A DNA stretch of 52,776 bases from Bacteroides clarus YIT 12056 (GTDB lineage Bacteria; Bacteroidota; Bacteroidia; Bacteroidales; Bacteroidaceae): positions 1 through 52,776 of the forward strand of contig NZ_FQWK01000010.1 in the NCBI RefSeq assembly GCF_900129655.1, read 5' to 3'. The notes under the pieces were generated by a model. It ran no database searches. It was given only the letters and a program-made list of their open reading frames with translations, and was not told the origin of the DNA. Of this stretch, positions 1 to 8,536 are shown piece by piece; within the stretch, counting starts at the first letter, position 1; each line of letters opens with the position of its first letter. The position numbers were made by a program, and so were the translations under genes.

Positions 1-310
1 TAAACGTCCCGCCCTGGAACTCCCATGTTTCTACCTTACCATCCGAATTGATGAACGACACCTTCAGCCCTACATTCCTAAGTTCTTGCGGGACTTGGGC
101 GATGGCGCTTTCCAGACTGTACTTGTTGCTTCCGTCGATTCCCGAAGTCGGATGCTGGACGGAAACATTATATTCCGTAATGGTACCAGTCATTGTATCT
201 ACTACGTCCTCACAAAATGAGCCTACTCTTGCAGAAGTATTAGCGCCGTCCTCAACTTCATTTTTTATTTGAGTTGCCCTTTGTCTTAATGTATTAAAAT
301 TCTCTTTCAT
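1..310 (-). CDS. Phage tail-fibre-like protein, N-terminal part (partial)
   Basis: The gene begins with ATG at 310 and runs off the left edge, leaving about 103 residues. The visible part has a charged helical start, then the segment VSVQHPTSG, then SLESAIAQVP, then VGLKVSFINSDGKVETW. This last stretch is very like the N-terminal adaptor region that recurs in tail-fibre or baseplate-associated proteins of Bacteroides phages; that match is from memory of the family. It starts 2 bp after the stop of the connector gene, so it belongs to late operon B. The C-terminal receptor-binding part is outside the window. Confidence 0.65.
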   Translation of the reverse strand, partial: MKENFNTLRQRATQIKNEVEDGANTSARVGSFCEDVVDTMTGTITEYNVSVQHPTSGIDGSNKYSLESAIAQVPQELRNVGLKVSFINSDGKVETWEFQGGTF

Positions 311-312
311 AA

Positions 313-828
313 TTATTCACCCAAAATTCTACATGTTATACGGTTTGCGGCCAGTCCCCCATTTCCTCTATATAGTGGAAAAGATTCTCTATTATCATTC
401 AAATAGCGTACACACTCTTTTAAATATTGGTCGGCCATAGAAAAAGCATCATTATAAGCCATAAGCTTCTCTTTAAAATCAGAATGGGACGAATATTCGT
501 TACCCTTATTCATAAATCCGAAACGGGTAACATTACCATCCCCATTCTTCACCATACGGGCATAAGTATAATAAGCTAATGCGGTTTTTAGACCCACAAA
601 AAAGCGTTTTCCACCACATTTTGCATTATAAGAACCGCCATTGAGTAATTCACTATAATTATCCGGGTGGTCTTTCACGTCTAAAAACAAAGTATCACCT
701 AAAGCCGATTTCAAATCAATATTCTCCGATTCTCGAATATATGTTTCTATCTTTTCCGTATCGATATGTACCGACATCGTACGGGCCAACTTAGACACTT
801 CATCTGTTGTTATTAGATACGGTTGCAT
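313..828 (-). CDS. Putative head-tail connector protein
   Basis: This 171-residue protein is mostly helical, with no signal peptide or membrane segment. It lies directly after the portal gene, overlapping it by 29 bp, and before the tail-fibre gene. A small helical protein next to the portal is usually a head-tail adaptor. The internal GGKRFFVGLKTALAYYTYAR stretch resembles uncharacterised Bacteroides phage structural proteins (I recall a DUF6712-type family, but could not check). The connector role is inferred from size, fold character and position. Confidence 0.5.
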   Translation of the reverse strand: MQPYLITTDEVSKLARTMSVHIDTEKIETYIRESENIDLKSALGDTLFLDVKDHPDNYSELLNGGSYNAKCGGKRFFVGLKTALAYYTYARMVKNGDGNVTRFGFMNKGNEYSSHSDFKEKLMAYNDAFSMADQYLKECVRYLNDNRESFPLYRGNGGLAANRITCRILGE

Positions 829-1996
829 TTCTTACATATTTAAGCGGTTGTACACTAAAGTCATTAGAAGGATTGACTGGCTCATACCAATGCGCAAAAA
901 TCTTTTGAAAAGCACGTTCAATCATTCGCTGTTGTTTTGATACAATAGAGTTATAATACTCAAAAGCATCCTCCAATATCTCACCGGAAAAACCCACCTT
1001 ACCAATACGAATACAATACCAAGGTTCCTGCCCAAAAGCGGAATAAACACGCTCTACCACACTAGCATCGGTAACTGTAAAATCTTTATCATAGTTCTTG
1101 GGACTGATATCTAAAAACTCCGGCTTTTCTTCATCAGATTCCAATATTGTTTCTAAGATTTTATTGGCATTAGTGTCTCCTTGTAACTGTTCAAAAGTCT
1201 CAGAGAATCCGGTATCTTCTGTTTGATTATCATCTTTAATTTGATTTCCATTTTCATCAATGCGAACTGATGCAGAACCTTTTTTAGTGATAAGCATTCC
1301 AGAAGGCATGAAATTACAGCGTACATTACGGTACTTCACATTGGCTAATCCTTCATCCGTACTCATTTCCGTAATCACCCGGTCAGCCCTTCCGACAGGA
1401 TACACAAATTTTCCTGTGTTACTAATCCATAATATCTGTCCTTTATAGTTTTCAATTCCTCCTGCAGCACGAATCTGTGCATACACCACTTCTTTACAAG
1501 GATTAAAAACATCGATGAACTCTACATTCTCCTGTACAACCTTAATAGCCTTACCCTTACGAGTTTTCTTTCCTGTCCAATCCGGATGAACCGCAATCTT
1601 TGCAATATATCCGGTTTCATCTTCTTCTAATAAACGGCAATTCTCAAAGGGGACATGCTGTATCTCTACTATATCAGCAAACATATTATAGTTTACATGT
1701 ATTGCTATCCCATCATAATCCGCAACATCCCTACAAACAAGAGCATGAATATCATCTGCCGTATCCCCACGACGGTTAACTACATATTCAGAAAAAGCAA
1801 CCTCACGGAAACCGTTTCCTTCTATAAAATTGGCATAACGTTCCGCACATTCACTGCCCGTTGAACTCGCTGCAATGATATTTCTTAAATGTTGGGGATA
1901 TAGGTTATCATCACCATAGCTTTGAATGCCAAGATTACGTAAGTATCCCGTATCAACACGCCTATTACTTTTCTTCTTTAAATCATTTACATTCAT
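800..1996 (-). CDS. Phage portal protein
   Basis: This 398-residue protein carries the YGDDNLYPQHL motif near residue 30, characteristic of portal-like proteins in Bacteroides phages. It is followed by an alpha/beta core and a long helical C-terminal part with the YYNSIVSKQQRMIERAF helix, as in the portal stem/wing region. The portal dodecamer forms the DNA channel at the capsid vertex and docks the terminase. It lies downstream of the capsid genes and just upstream of the connector. This is odd, because most tailed phages place the portal between terminase and protease. The start at ATG 1996 leaves an 18-bp gap from the preceding gene. Confidence 0.8.
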   Translation of the reverse strand: MNVNDLKKKSNRRVDTGYLRNLGIQSYGDDNLYPQHLRNIIAASSTGSECAERYANFIEGNGFREVAFSEYVVNRRGDTADDIHALVCRDVADYDGIAIHVNYNMFADIVEIQHVPFENCRLLEEDETGYIAKIAVHPDWTGKKTRKGKAIKVVQENVEFIDVFNPCKEVVYAQIRAAGGIENYKGQILWISNTGKFVYPVGRADRVITEMSTDEGLANVKYRNVRCNFMPSGMLITKKGSASVRIDENGNQIKDDNQTEDTGFSETFEQLQGDTNANKILETILESDEEKPEFLDISPKNYDKDFTVTDASVVERVYSAFGQEPWYCIRIGKVGFSGEILEDAFEYYNSIVSKQQRMIERAFQKIFAHWYEPVNPSNDFSVQPLKYVRNATVSNNNR

Positions 1997-2014
1997 TGTT
2001 CCGTGAGGTCATTT

Positions 2015-2626
2015 TTATTCTACCATTTCTCTGGCTACTCCATTGTCCGCCGCTTCTTGTTCTGGTTCAAGAAGGGATTGGGCTTTTTTTATATGAGCAT
2101 CCAATAACTTAACAGTCACTTTTTTCCCGTCTACTTGATAAGTTTTAAACGCTTCTTTCACTATTTTGACAGTAGCACCTTCCACTTGGAAAGCTTTCAC
2201 TAATTCTAAAACTAAAGTCTCATCCAAAGCCGTAACCGGATTCTTGCGTTTTTCAACCCTTTCCTCCCAATCAGAAGGCGTTAAAGCAAAAAACACTATC
2301 CCTTTAGGATTTCCCGCAAGAAATCTTTCTGCCGCTTCATCAGTTAGATTATCATTGGTATACATTTCACCACTCCCAAAGCCAGCCTGGAGTAAGACAC
2401 CATTTTTCAATGCATAATTTGATTTTTCTTTCATCTTTCCGTATTTTTTTAAATATGAATACATCTCAATCACAGCATCACGATAGCAATCACTACATGA
2501 AGTTCTAATAAAAGTTCGTCCGAAGACTTCATGATATATTACTTCAATGTCTGATTTATCAGAAGAAGAGAGGGGGAGTTTACCCCCCAACTCTTTCAAT
2601 TTATCAACCACTTCTAAAACTGTCAT
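2015..2626 (-). CDS. Phage structural-region protein of unknown function
   Basis: This 203-residue protein lies between the putative tail tube gene and the portal gene in late operon B, with gaps of 4 and 18 bp. It has no signal peptide or membrane segment. A pair of cysteines (CSDC, near residue 39) sits in the helical N-terminal half. The C-terminal half has a small repeated pattern, VKIVKEAFKTYQVDGKKVTVKLLDAHIKKA, split here only by description, which resembles a short helix-extended-helix module. I do not recognise the family. Its position suggests a head or neck accessory protein. Confidence 0.6.
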   Translation of the reverse strand: MTVLEVVDKLKELGGKLPLSSSDKSDIEVIYHEVFGRTFIRTSCSDCYRDAVIEMYSYLKKYGKMKEKSNYALKNGVLLQAGFGSGEMYTNDNLTDEAAERFLAGNPKGIVFFALTPSDWEERVEKRKNPVTALDETLVLELVKAFQVEGATVKIVKEAFKTYQVDGKKVTVKLLDAHIKKAQSLLEPEQEAADNGVAREMVE

Positions 2627-2630
2627 ACCT

Positions 2631-3242
2631 CTACTCTGCCGGTTCGGCCGTTAAAGTATTAATAGCAGTTTTAGTAGCTTCATAACTTGTTTTATACAAG
2701 AATAAAGCTGACTTTGGAGCTTTCTGTTCTTCGAGTGTTACAGTCCATCCGCCTTCTGTATCTTCACTATACTTATTGTTTTCAATAGTAGTAGCTGTAA
2801 GACCTTGATAATATCCAAAAACCTGAAAAGCGGCATCGCCCGGATTTGCTTCTTTTTGTAACCCCTTATATTTATTTTCCAACACTACAACGTAAGAACC
2901 GTTAGCCAAGCCGTCAATAATATCTGCACAAACATCCGGATCATTAGCTAGAATCACAAGTACAAGAGTGTTTGTGAATGAATTGCGATATGTACCAGTA
3001 GCCAAAGCTGTGGTAGTTCCTGTAAATGGAGCCTTTCCTGGTACAATAACTTTATATGCTTTCTTTCCCGTCTTCATGGCTAATGTTTCAATCACATTCT
3101 TACGGGTAGAATTGAATAGCGTTGCAGCAAAGTCTACATCTGCACGATTCATTATCACACCTTCCTGCTCCAAACCTTGTACAACTGGATCATCACAAGA
3201 CGGAGAAATATCTTTCTTCAAAATATCATCGCATACTCCCAT
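2631..3242 (-). CDS. Putative major tail (tube) or head-decoration protein
   Basis: This 203-residue protein follows the major capsid gene by 14 bp and precedes another structural gene. It is rich in small residues and beta-forming segments, with stretches such as TLVLVILAND and WTVTLEEQKAPKSALFLYKT. These look like a tail-tube or decoration protein made in high copy number. No catalytic motif or membrane segment is present. The tail-tube assignment is an inference from composition and place; a capsid-decoration role would fit the data as well. Confidence 0.45.
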   Translation of the reverse strand: MGVCDDILKKDISPSCDDPVVQGLEQEGVIMNRADVDFAATLFNSTRKNVIETLAMKTGKKAYKVIVPGKAPFTGTTTALATGTYRNSFTNTLVLVILANDPDVCADIIDGLANGSYVVVLENKYKGLQKEANPGDAAFQVFGYYQGLTATTIENNKYSEDTEGGWTVTLEEQKAPKSALFLYKTSYEATKTAINTLTAEPAE

Positions 3243-3256
3243 AAATACCTCCTTTC

Positions 3257-4330
3257 CTAATATGCAACTTGTATCAGATTATCCTCGCCAATCATAGAAC
3301 CAAGTTTACCTGTAGAATAGATATAATTCTTACGGGATTTTCTTTCAAACCAGATATCAAGGTCTGACATAGGGTTATCACCTTCACAGCCGTACATCAG
3401 ATTCTCCGGAGAACACAGAACAGCACGATGGGGAAGATTCAATTTGGTTTTATCATTCTGATATGCTTGGATAAATCGATCCCAAATTGAGCATTTTACA
3501 ACTGTAACACCGTCATACTCCCCTACTTCAAGTCCGTCAAAAATAACTTCCCAAGGCATAATAACCTTATATTTTTCTCTCACGTCACGAGATAAAGAAT
3601 CACACAATGATTTCGTAGCAAAAATTGCATGTCCGGACTTTTGGAAAATACGACTATCCGCATCTTCAAGCATTGCATCAAATATGGAAGTTGCAGCACC
3701 CAATTCTTTCATTTTGGATTTTTGCAAAGCATAAGATGCTTCAGCATTGGCTGATATGACAGTATGCTGGCCAGCATTAGCTGTACATATAGCAAACAAA
3801 CGTTTAAAGAAACCGTCACATGTTTTAAACAATTCAACATTCAAACCATCTGTAATTTGCCCTGAACCTTCAACATTGGCAGCATCCTTATCTCCAAACC
3901 AGGTAAAGCGCCACAACATTTTCATCATTGCTTCCGTTAGCTTCGGAAGGACGATTCCATCCATATACTCAGTAGAAGTAAGGTCCGCAATATTAGTACC
4001 GGTTTTTAGGCAATATTTAGCAATAGTGTTTTCCAAATCCTCATAACACATTTCCAATGGAACTTGCCAATCACCAATTTCCCAAACCTTTTGGGCTGCA
4101 GCAATAGCCACCTTTTGATATGTAGGATCACATCCAGAGCCTGCGATACCCACATCCTCCATTTCACCAATAAAACCAACTTTCTTACCATTGGTCACTT
4201 TAGGCATGAACGTCATAAAACGCTCCATATCCTCATTCTGAAAGACTGTCAATTCAATCAAGTCTTTCAAATCCTTCACCGCCTGATTGTCCGGTGTCAA
4301 TTTTGAAAAATCCAAAATAGGCATACTCAA
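3257..4330 (-). CDS. Major capsid protein
   Basis: This 357-residue protein sits directly after the ClpP-type protease/scaffold gene (11-bp gap), the standard place for an HK97-fold major capsid gene. The length is right for the fold. It opens with MSMPILDFSKLTPDNQAVKD and a helical region, continues with an alpha/beta core, and ends with the beta-rich NLMYGCEGDNPMSDL and YSTGKLGSMIGEDNLIQVAY segments. It should form the icosahedral shell after prohead proteolysis. It lacks a long scaffold-like N-terminus, consistent with the scaffold being supplied by the protease gene upstream. Confidence 0.75.
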   Translation of the reverse strand: MSMPILDFSKLTPDNQAVKDLKDLIELTVFQNEDMERFMTFMPKVTNGKKVGFIGEMEDVGIAGSGCDPTYQKVAIAAAQKVWEIGDWQVPLEMCYEDLENTIAKYCLKTGTNIADLTSTEYMDGIVLPKLTEAMMKMLWRFTWFGDKDAANVEGSGQITDGLNVELFKTCDGFFKRLFAICTANAGQHTVISANAEASYALQKSKMKELGAATSIFDAMLEDADSRIFQKSGHAIFATKSLCDSLSRDVREKYKVIMPWEVIFDGLEVGEYDGVTVVKCSIWDRFIQAYQNDKTKLNLPHRAVLCSPENLMYGCEGDNPMSDLDIWFERKSRKNYIYSTGKLGSMIGEDNLIQVAY

Positions 4331-4341
4331 ATCTCCTTTCT

Positions 4342-5478
4342 TTACTTTTTAGCTCGCTTTTCTCTTTCTTCTCTCAACTTCCTCTGAATAGGTGTTTCCT
4401 CTGCATTTACCTGAGAATCAACAGTTGTCTTAAAAGTCTGGGCACGTAAGGAAACCCTGTAGGTTGAGCAATGCTTCGCCAACCAATTTTCCCCACCTGC
4501 CATCTTTACAGCATTCAGAATCTTATTGTCCTCAACTGTACGGGCGTTAACTTTCAAAGCCGCATTTTCCGCTTCAAGTTCTTCAATGCGGGCCTTCAAA
4601 GCCTCAATCTCCTCATCACCACTTTCTTCCTCCTGATCTTTAATCTCCGTAATTACTCCATCGGTTACGATGATAGTCTTCCCATCAGGCATAACATGTT
4701 CACCATCAGGAGACGCGGCATCCCCAACTTGCGGTTCTCCCTCTTCACGTTCCACCGTCAGTATATTACCTTCGGCGTCTGTCAACTCCATAGATATTAC
4801 TGGAATATCCTCAATCTTTTGATAGCCACATTTGGCAAGCAACTTATCAATGATAGATTGCTTCACTGTCACTTGTTTTTCTTTGTTCATTTTTTTACTA
4901 TTAAGTTTATAATCGATTCCTTTTGCTGTAGTTGGGACAAGAACAGCAGATATAAATCCTAATTGTTTTGCAACTTCTCCACCAAACCATGTTTCTTTAT
5001 TCATTTGAGTTTCCAATACATTTGGCTCTGTCCCTGTCCTTTCAACATAGACAGCCAACATCTTAGCTTTTTCCGTTTCCAAACTTGATTTAAGGGTTTC
5101 TATCGTTTCAAGGTCTAAGACATCGTCATACTTTGCCAAATATGGTTTGTGAATGAGAAACTTTGCATGAGGATAAGCCTTTCTGCGTTCCAACGGTGCA
5201 GACAGTAGAATAATTGTCGCCATAGAAGCACATCTTCCAACGACAGTACAAGAAATTTCCTTACCCGATGCACGTAATGCATCATAAATCGCATACCCCT
5301 CAACTGTATCACCACCGCATGAATGTATTTCAATATCAATTGTAGGGTCAGCCGGGTCAAGCCATGAAAGAAAATATTGAATATCTGGAAACGAAAGCCC
5401 TTCATCTCCGGTCAAATACCAACTCTCCAGCTTATCTCTATCAGCTACAATGTCCTTATTAATGTATAATTTTGCCAT
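4342..5478 (-). CDS. ClpP-like prohead protease with C-terminal scaffold domain
   Basis: Residues 1 to about 200 are a ClpP/S14-type serine protease: the nucleophile lies in GRCASMATI and the histidine in KFLIHKPYL, with a conserved HSCGGDTVEGYA oxyanion region. After residue 220 the chain becomes acidic and then forms a coiled coil (EEIEALKARIEELEAENAAL), typical of an internal scaffold fused to the protease. I start at ATG 5478 (MAKLYINKD). The open frame extends to 5670, but that extension would cross the promoter and the terminator hairpin. It is the first gene of late operon B and its product matures the prohead. Confidence 0.85.
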   Translation of the reverse strand: MAKLYINKDIVADRDKLESWYLTGDEGLSFPDIQYFLSWLDPADPTIDIEIHSCGGDTVEGYAIYDALRASGKEISCTVVGRCASMATIILLSAPLERRKAYPHAKFLIHKPYLAKYDDVLDLETIETLKSSLETEKAKMLAVYVERTGTEPNVLETQMNKETWFGGEVAKQLGFISAVLVPTTAKGIDYKLNSKKMNKEKQVTVKQSIIDKLLAKCGYQKIEDIPVISMELTDAEGNILTVEREEGEPQVGDAASPDGEHVMPDGKTIIVTDGVITEIKDQEEESGDEEIEALKARIEELEAENAALKVNARTVEDNKILNAVKMAGGENWLAKHCSTYRVSLRAQTFKTTVDSQVNAEETPIQRKLREEREKRAKK

Positions 5479-5497
5479 ATCACATAATTGTTTGTAA

Positions 5498-5567
5498 CAA
5501 AGGTAGAAAACAGGATACGGCTTGAAGAATATAAGGAGTTCATTCCACTGACACGCTCTGTCAGTAA
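5498..5567 (-). promoter_or_regulatory. Late promoter B: activator-type operator plus -7 box
   Basis: On the minus strand, an imperfect palindrome at 5545-5567 (arms ACTGACA / TGTCAGT, 5-bp centre) is followed by 39 bp and then TACCTTTG at 5498-5505, a match to the Bacteroides -7 consensus TAnnTTTG. No TTTG -33 box is present at the usual distance. The ClpP-type protease start lies 19 bp further on. The same operator, spacing and lack of a -33 box occur upstream of late operon A at 24931-25000. This is the layout of an activator-dependent promoter. Confidence 0.7.
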
Positions 5568-5635
5568 CTTTTAGCAATAACAAGAACAGTTCTGATAGAA
5601 TTAAAAGACATACATTTATAGATTGAAATATGAAA

Positions 5636-5687
5636 ATTCCCCCATTCTTACCTTGCATTTCCAAAATCAAGGCAAAAATAGGGGAAT
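5636..5687 (-). terminator. Strong intrinsic terminator of the SusCD island operon
   Basis: Arms 5636-5655 and 5668-5687 form a 20-bp stem with a 12-nt loop. In minus-strand RNA all 20 positions pair (17 Watson-Crick, 3 G-U). In plus-strand RNA three of them would be mismatches. The stem is followed by a T-run (TTTTC). It therefore terminates transcripts leaving the phosphodiesterase gene at 5767 and insulates late promoter B. A weaker repeat extends the symmetry outward to about 5612-5711. Confidence 0.7.
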
Positions 5688-5766
5688 ACCTCTGTTTCAG
5701 CTTATAAATATCAATAAGACTAATTCACTTTTCTATTTTCAAATAGTCTTTTGTTTCTATATTACT

Positions 5767-7068
5767 TTATTTCCCAAAATCGATACCCAGAAGCTTCATT
5801 ATAAAAGGAGCTATATCCGTTTGTTTCATAACTGGTAATTCCTTTTTCTCAATCCCGCATCCAAATGCTACTAATGTCGTAGGGTCAATACCTGATAGAT
5901 AGCCATGCTTACCTCCAAATTTCTCTATAACATCCGCTCCGGTACGAGCAGTAGCAACAGCTACTCCTTTTACGGGCTCCAACGCAAACGCCACTTCTGG
6001 GTCACACCCTACCTTGCCTAATTCTTCTTTTTCTACTATACGGAATAATGCTTGGGTCGTATCTGGTAATGAAGTCAGTTTTTTGCGAATTTTATTCAAA
6101 GTAGTTTGATCATTCTTGTCTTTTAGATAAAGAAACATCATAGCTCCTGCTCCATGAAAGCAAGCTTTCCACTCTCCTCCGGGTTTTTCACTCAACAAAC
6201 CTTCTTGCACTAACCATACGTTCGGAACAATACTTCTACTATAGTTCACAAAGCCGTGGTCACCGCATACAATTACGGTAGTATTGTATAATAACTTATT
6301 CCGTTCCAAATTCTCCAGAATCAACCCTACAGCATGGTCGGCACTTCCTACTGTTGCACTCACTCTGTCAGACCTCAATCCTGTAGCATGTTGGGCATAG
6401 TCAGTAGTAATCAGATGTATTGTCATTAGATTGGGTTTATAGGTATTCATAATATAATTGGCCATTGCGGCAGTGCGAGCATCTCTATCCATAGAACCAG
6501 CACTAAAGTTTTTATGGTTTAATTTTCCAGTGGCTTCCCGTTCCAACTCATCTAAAAAGCCTTTCGGAGTACAGTAGGGCTTGATGTATTCCAATTGATT
6601 GGCAACGGGCTTTACCGACCAAAATTCAGGTACATTATAATGAATGGATTTTGCTCCTACAGATACAGGCCAAAAAAGAGAGGCTACGATCAACCCGTTT
6701 TGGTTTGCAGAATCCCAGATTGTAGTTGCTTTGATAGAGTCTGCATACCAATAGCTTACATTTCCTGGTCTGTTCTCTGTAAAAGGAGAGTTATAATAGA
6801 TACGATGTTGAACAGGTTCTACTCCTGTCACAATAGTTATGTGTGAAGGGTATGTAGCTGTCGGAGTAATTCCTTTGATACGTTCCACAAACAATCCATC
6901 CCTCTTCATTCTTTTTAAGTTGGGTGAAGGCATTGTACTATCTGTTACCATTTCAGATCTCATTCCATCAATGGTAATAAGAATGACGTGTTTAGAACGG
7001 TCGGCAGCAGTCACGGTGCCTATTAAACAACTACATAAAAACATTAAAATATTTCTTTTCAGTTTCAT
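5767..7068 (-). CDS. Exported ectonucleotide pyrophosphatase/phosphodiesterase
   Basis: With the start at ATG 7068 (MKLKRNILMFLCSCL) the protein has 433 residues and a clear Sec signal peptide ending near VTAA. It belongs to the alkaline phosphatase superfamily, NPP branch. The first metal aspartate is in ITIDGM, the threonine nucleophile in TPTATYPSH, further ligands are in TTDYAQHATG and CGDHGF, and the last histidine is in GGKHGY. Such enzymes hydrolyse phosphodiester or pyrophosphate bonds of nucleotides or lipids outside the cytoplasm. It starts 7 bp after susD, so it is the last gene of that operon. The actual substrate cannot be told. Confidence 0.85.
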   Translation of the reverse strand: MKLKRNILMFLCSCLIGTVTAADRSKHVILITIDGMRSEMVTDSTMPSPNLKRMKRDGLFVERIKGITPTATYPSHITIVTGVEPVQHRIYYNSPFTENRPGNVSYWYADSIKATTIWDSANQNGLIVASLFWPVSVGAKSIHYNVPEFWSVKPVANQLEYIKPYCTPKGFLDELEREATGKLNHKNFSAGSMDRDARTAAMANYIMNTYKPNLMTIHLITTDYAQHATGLRSDRVSATVGSADHAVGLILENLERNKLLYNTTVIVCGDHGFVNYSRSIVPNVWLVQEGLLSEKPGGEWKACFHGAGAMMFLYLKDKNDQTTLNKIRKKLTSLPDTTQALFRIVEKEELGKVGCDPEVAFALEPVKGVAVATARTGADVIEKFGGKHGYLSGIDPTTLVAFGCGIEKKELPVMKQTDIAPFIMKLLGIDFGK

Positions 7069-7075
7069 CGTTTGA

Positions 7076-8506
7076 TTAGTTAAAGAAAGGAGCCACATAT
7101 TCTGAAGATTTATTTTGTACGATAACACGATTCATATTGTATTTAATAACTACTGTTTTAGTATCCTTATTCATTTCGAAGGCATCCATCTCCTGATTTA
7201 AAGGAATAAAGGGAGGGATTTGAGCGGTTGTATAATTGGCAGCTGACGGAGTGTTTGCAGCTTCTGTTTCACATATCGGCAGCCGAATTCCTAAATCAGC
7301 TACCCGCCGTCCTTCTGCTATGAATATCTCCTGACGCATAAGATAAAGTATTTCCAGTAAATTATCCACTGTGGTTGGATTATCTATCATCGCTTCTGTG
7401 ACAGAAGTTCCTGAAATGTAAGGAATAGAAATTAAATTGGGCATTTGACGATCAAGTACTAACCCACTTCTTAGTTCATCTTCAGCCGAAGCAGCTACTT
7501 TGTATTCGGAACTGTTGGGATATTCTTTGTATCCTCCGTTATAACGTCCTTCTAATTGGTCGTTAATATCGGTTTCTACCGGACGTTTTTTTACAAGTGC
7601 CAACAATTCCTTCAAAATACTTTTTGCTCCATTAAGATCATTATCAGCTAAAGCTGCTTCGGCCAAAATCAGATAAGCTTCTTCCGCTTTAGCTATACAG
7701 ATAGGACGTGCTTCAGTTGCGCTGTTTTTCTGAAAATATTTCGGATCAAGAAAATCAAGTCGAGGCAACGGCTGAAAGTTTGTTCCGTAGATATATCCTT
7801 GTATAGAACTTTCTACACCGTTATCTCCATCATATTCAATCTGCTCTACAAAGTCCTTGGACAAGGCTAACGCATTATTTGAATATTGCACAGCATTTGT
7901 TTTGTCTCCTAACCTATAATAAGAGCGGGCTATCACTGTATTTATGAATGCTTTTTTACCAGCATCATTAGTATAGTTCAAAGCCTCTGTAAAGGTGAAA
8001 ATCGCTAGATTCAAATTTTCCTGCCAACTTTTTACCTCTCCTCCGTTTTCAACAGGAAGCGCAAGAAAATACTCTCCTGCCAGTAAATAAGAAAAACCTT
8101 TTATATAATAAAGGTTGAAACGCTGAGCATCTGTAGTAGTCGCATCAGCTGCAGCCACCACTTCTAACCCCTGAATAGCGGTTTCACGTAATGTACCAAT
8201 ATGGCGTTGCAAGTTTGTGACATCCACATCTGTGTATAAGATTGTAGGGAAATCAAAAACTTTGTTGCTTTGGCTGTAATTATTGAAGTAATTATCAGAT
8301 AGTATTTCTATGAGTTCCACATACGTACCTATAATGGTGGCAAATGAACGATTGGCTCCATTTACCCAAGTACTCATTGCATTTGGAGTCTGCAAGAACG
8401 TCTTTTCGTCCACGTTAGGATTGATAATATCATTGGGCTGCAACAGCTCGCATGATGCGCATGATAAGGCTAAAGCCCCTAAGAGAATATAGTTTTTTAT
8501 CTTCAT
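7076..8506 (-). CDS. SusD/RagB-family surface nutrient-binding lipoprotein
   Basis: This 476-residue lipoprotein has a short signal peptide with the lipobox ending SCASC (Cys19). Tetratricopeptide-like helical pairs follow (for example GFSYLLAGEYFLALP and KAEEAYLILAEAAL), and the C-terminal part carries RQEIFIAEGRRVADLG, a hallmark of SusD proteins. It should sit as a lid on the SusC barrel on the outer leaflet and capture the substrate. It is 30 bp downstream of the susC gene. It is slightly shorter than typical polysaccharide-binding SusD proteins, and no polysaccharide-degrading enzyme is in the island. Confidence 0.9.
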   Translation of the reverse strand: MKIKNYILLGALALSCASCELLQPNDIINPNVDEKTFLQTPNAMSTWVNGANRSFATIIGTYVELIEILSDNYFNNYSQSNKVFDFPTILYTDVDVTNLQRHIGTLRETAIQGLEVVAAADATTTDAQRFNLYYIKGFSYLLAGEYFLALPVENGGEVKSWQENLNLAIFTFTEALNYTNDAGKKAFINTVIARSYYRLGDKTNAVQYSNNALALSKDFVEQIEYDGDNGVESSIQGYIYGTNFQPLPRLDFLDPKYFQKNSATEARPICIAKAEEAYLILAEAALADNDLNGAKSILKELLALVKKRPVETDINDQLEGRYNGGYKEYPNSSEYKVAASAEDELRSGLVLDRQMPNLISIPYISGTSVTEAMIDNPTTVDNLLEILYLMRQEIFIAEGRRVADLGIRLPICETEAANTPSAANYTTAQIPPFIPLNQEMDAFEMNKDTKTVVIKYNMNRVIVQNKSSEYVAPFFN

Positions 8507-8536
8507 TTTTATTATTTCATTAAGAGTTGGACATTT

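Noticed and set aside
4471..4962. Plus-strand 163-codon frame inside the protease gene
   Set aside because: Shadow of the coiled-coil coding sequence; Phe/Ile-rich composition typical of antisense frames.
5479..5670. N-terminal extension of the protease gene
   Set aside because: It would pass through late promoter B and a terminator hairpin, and the peptide is hydrophobic nonsense unlike protease N-termini.
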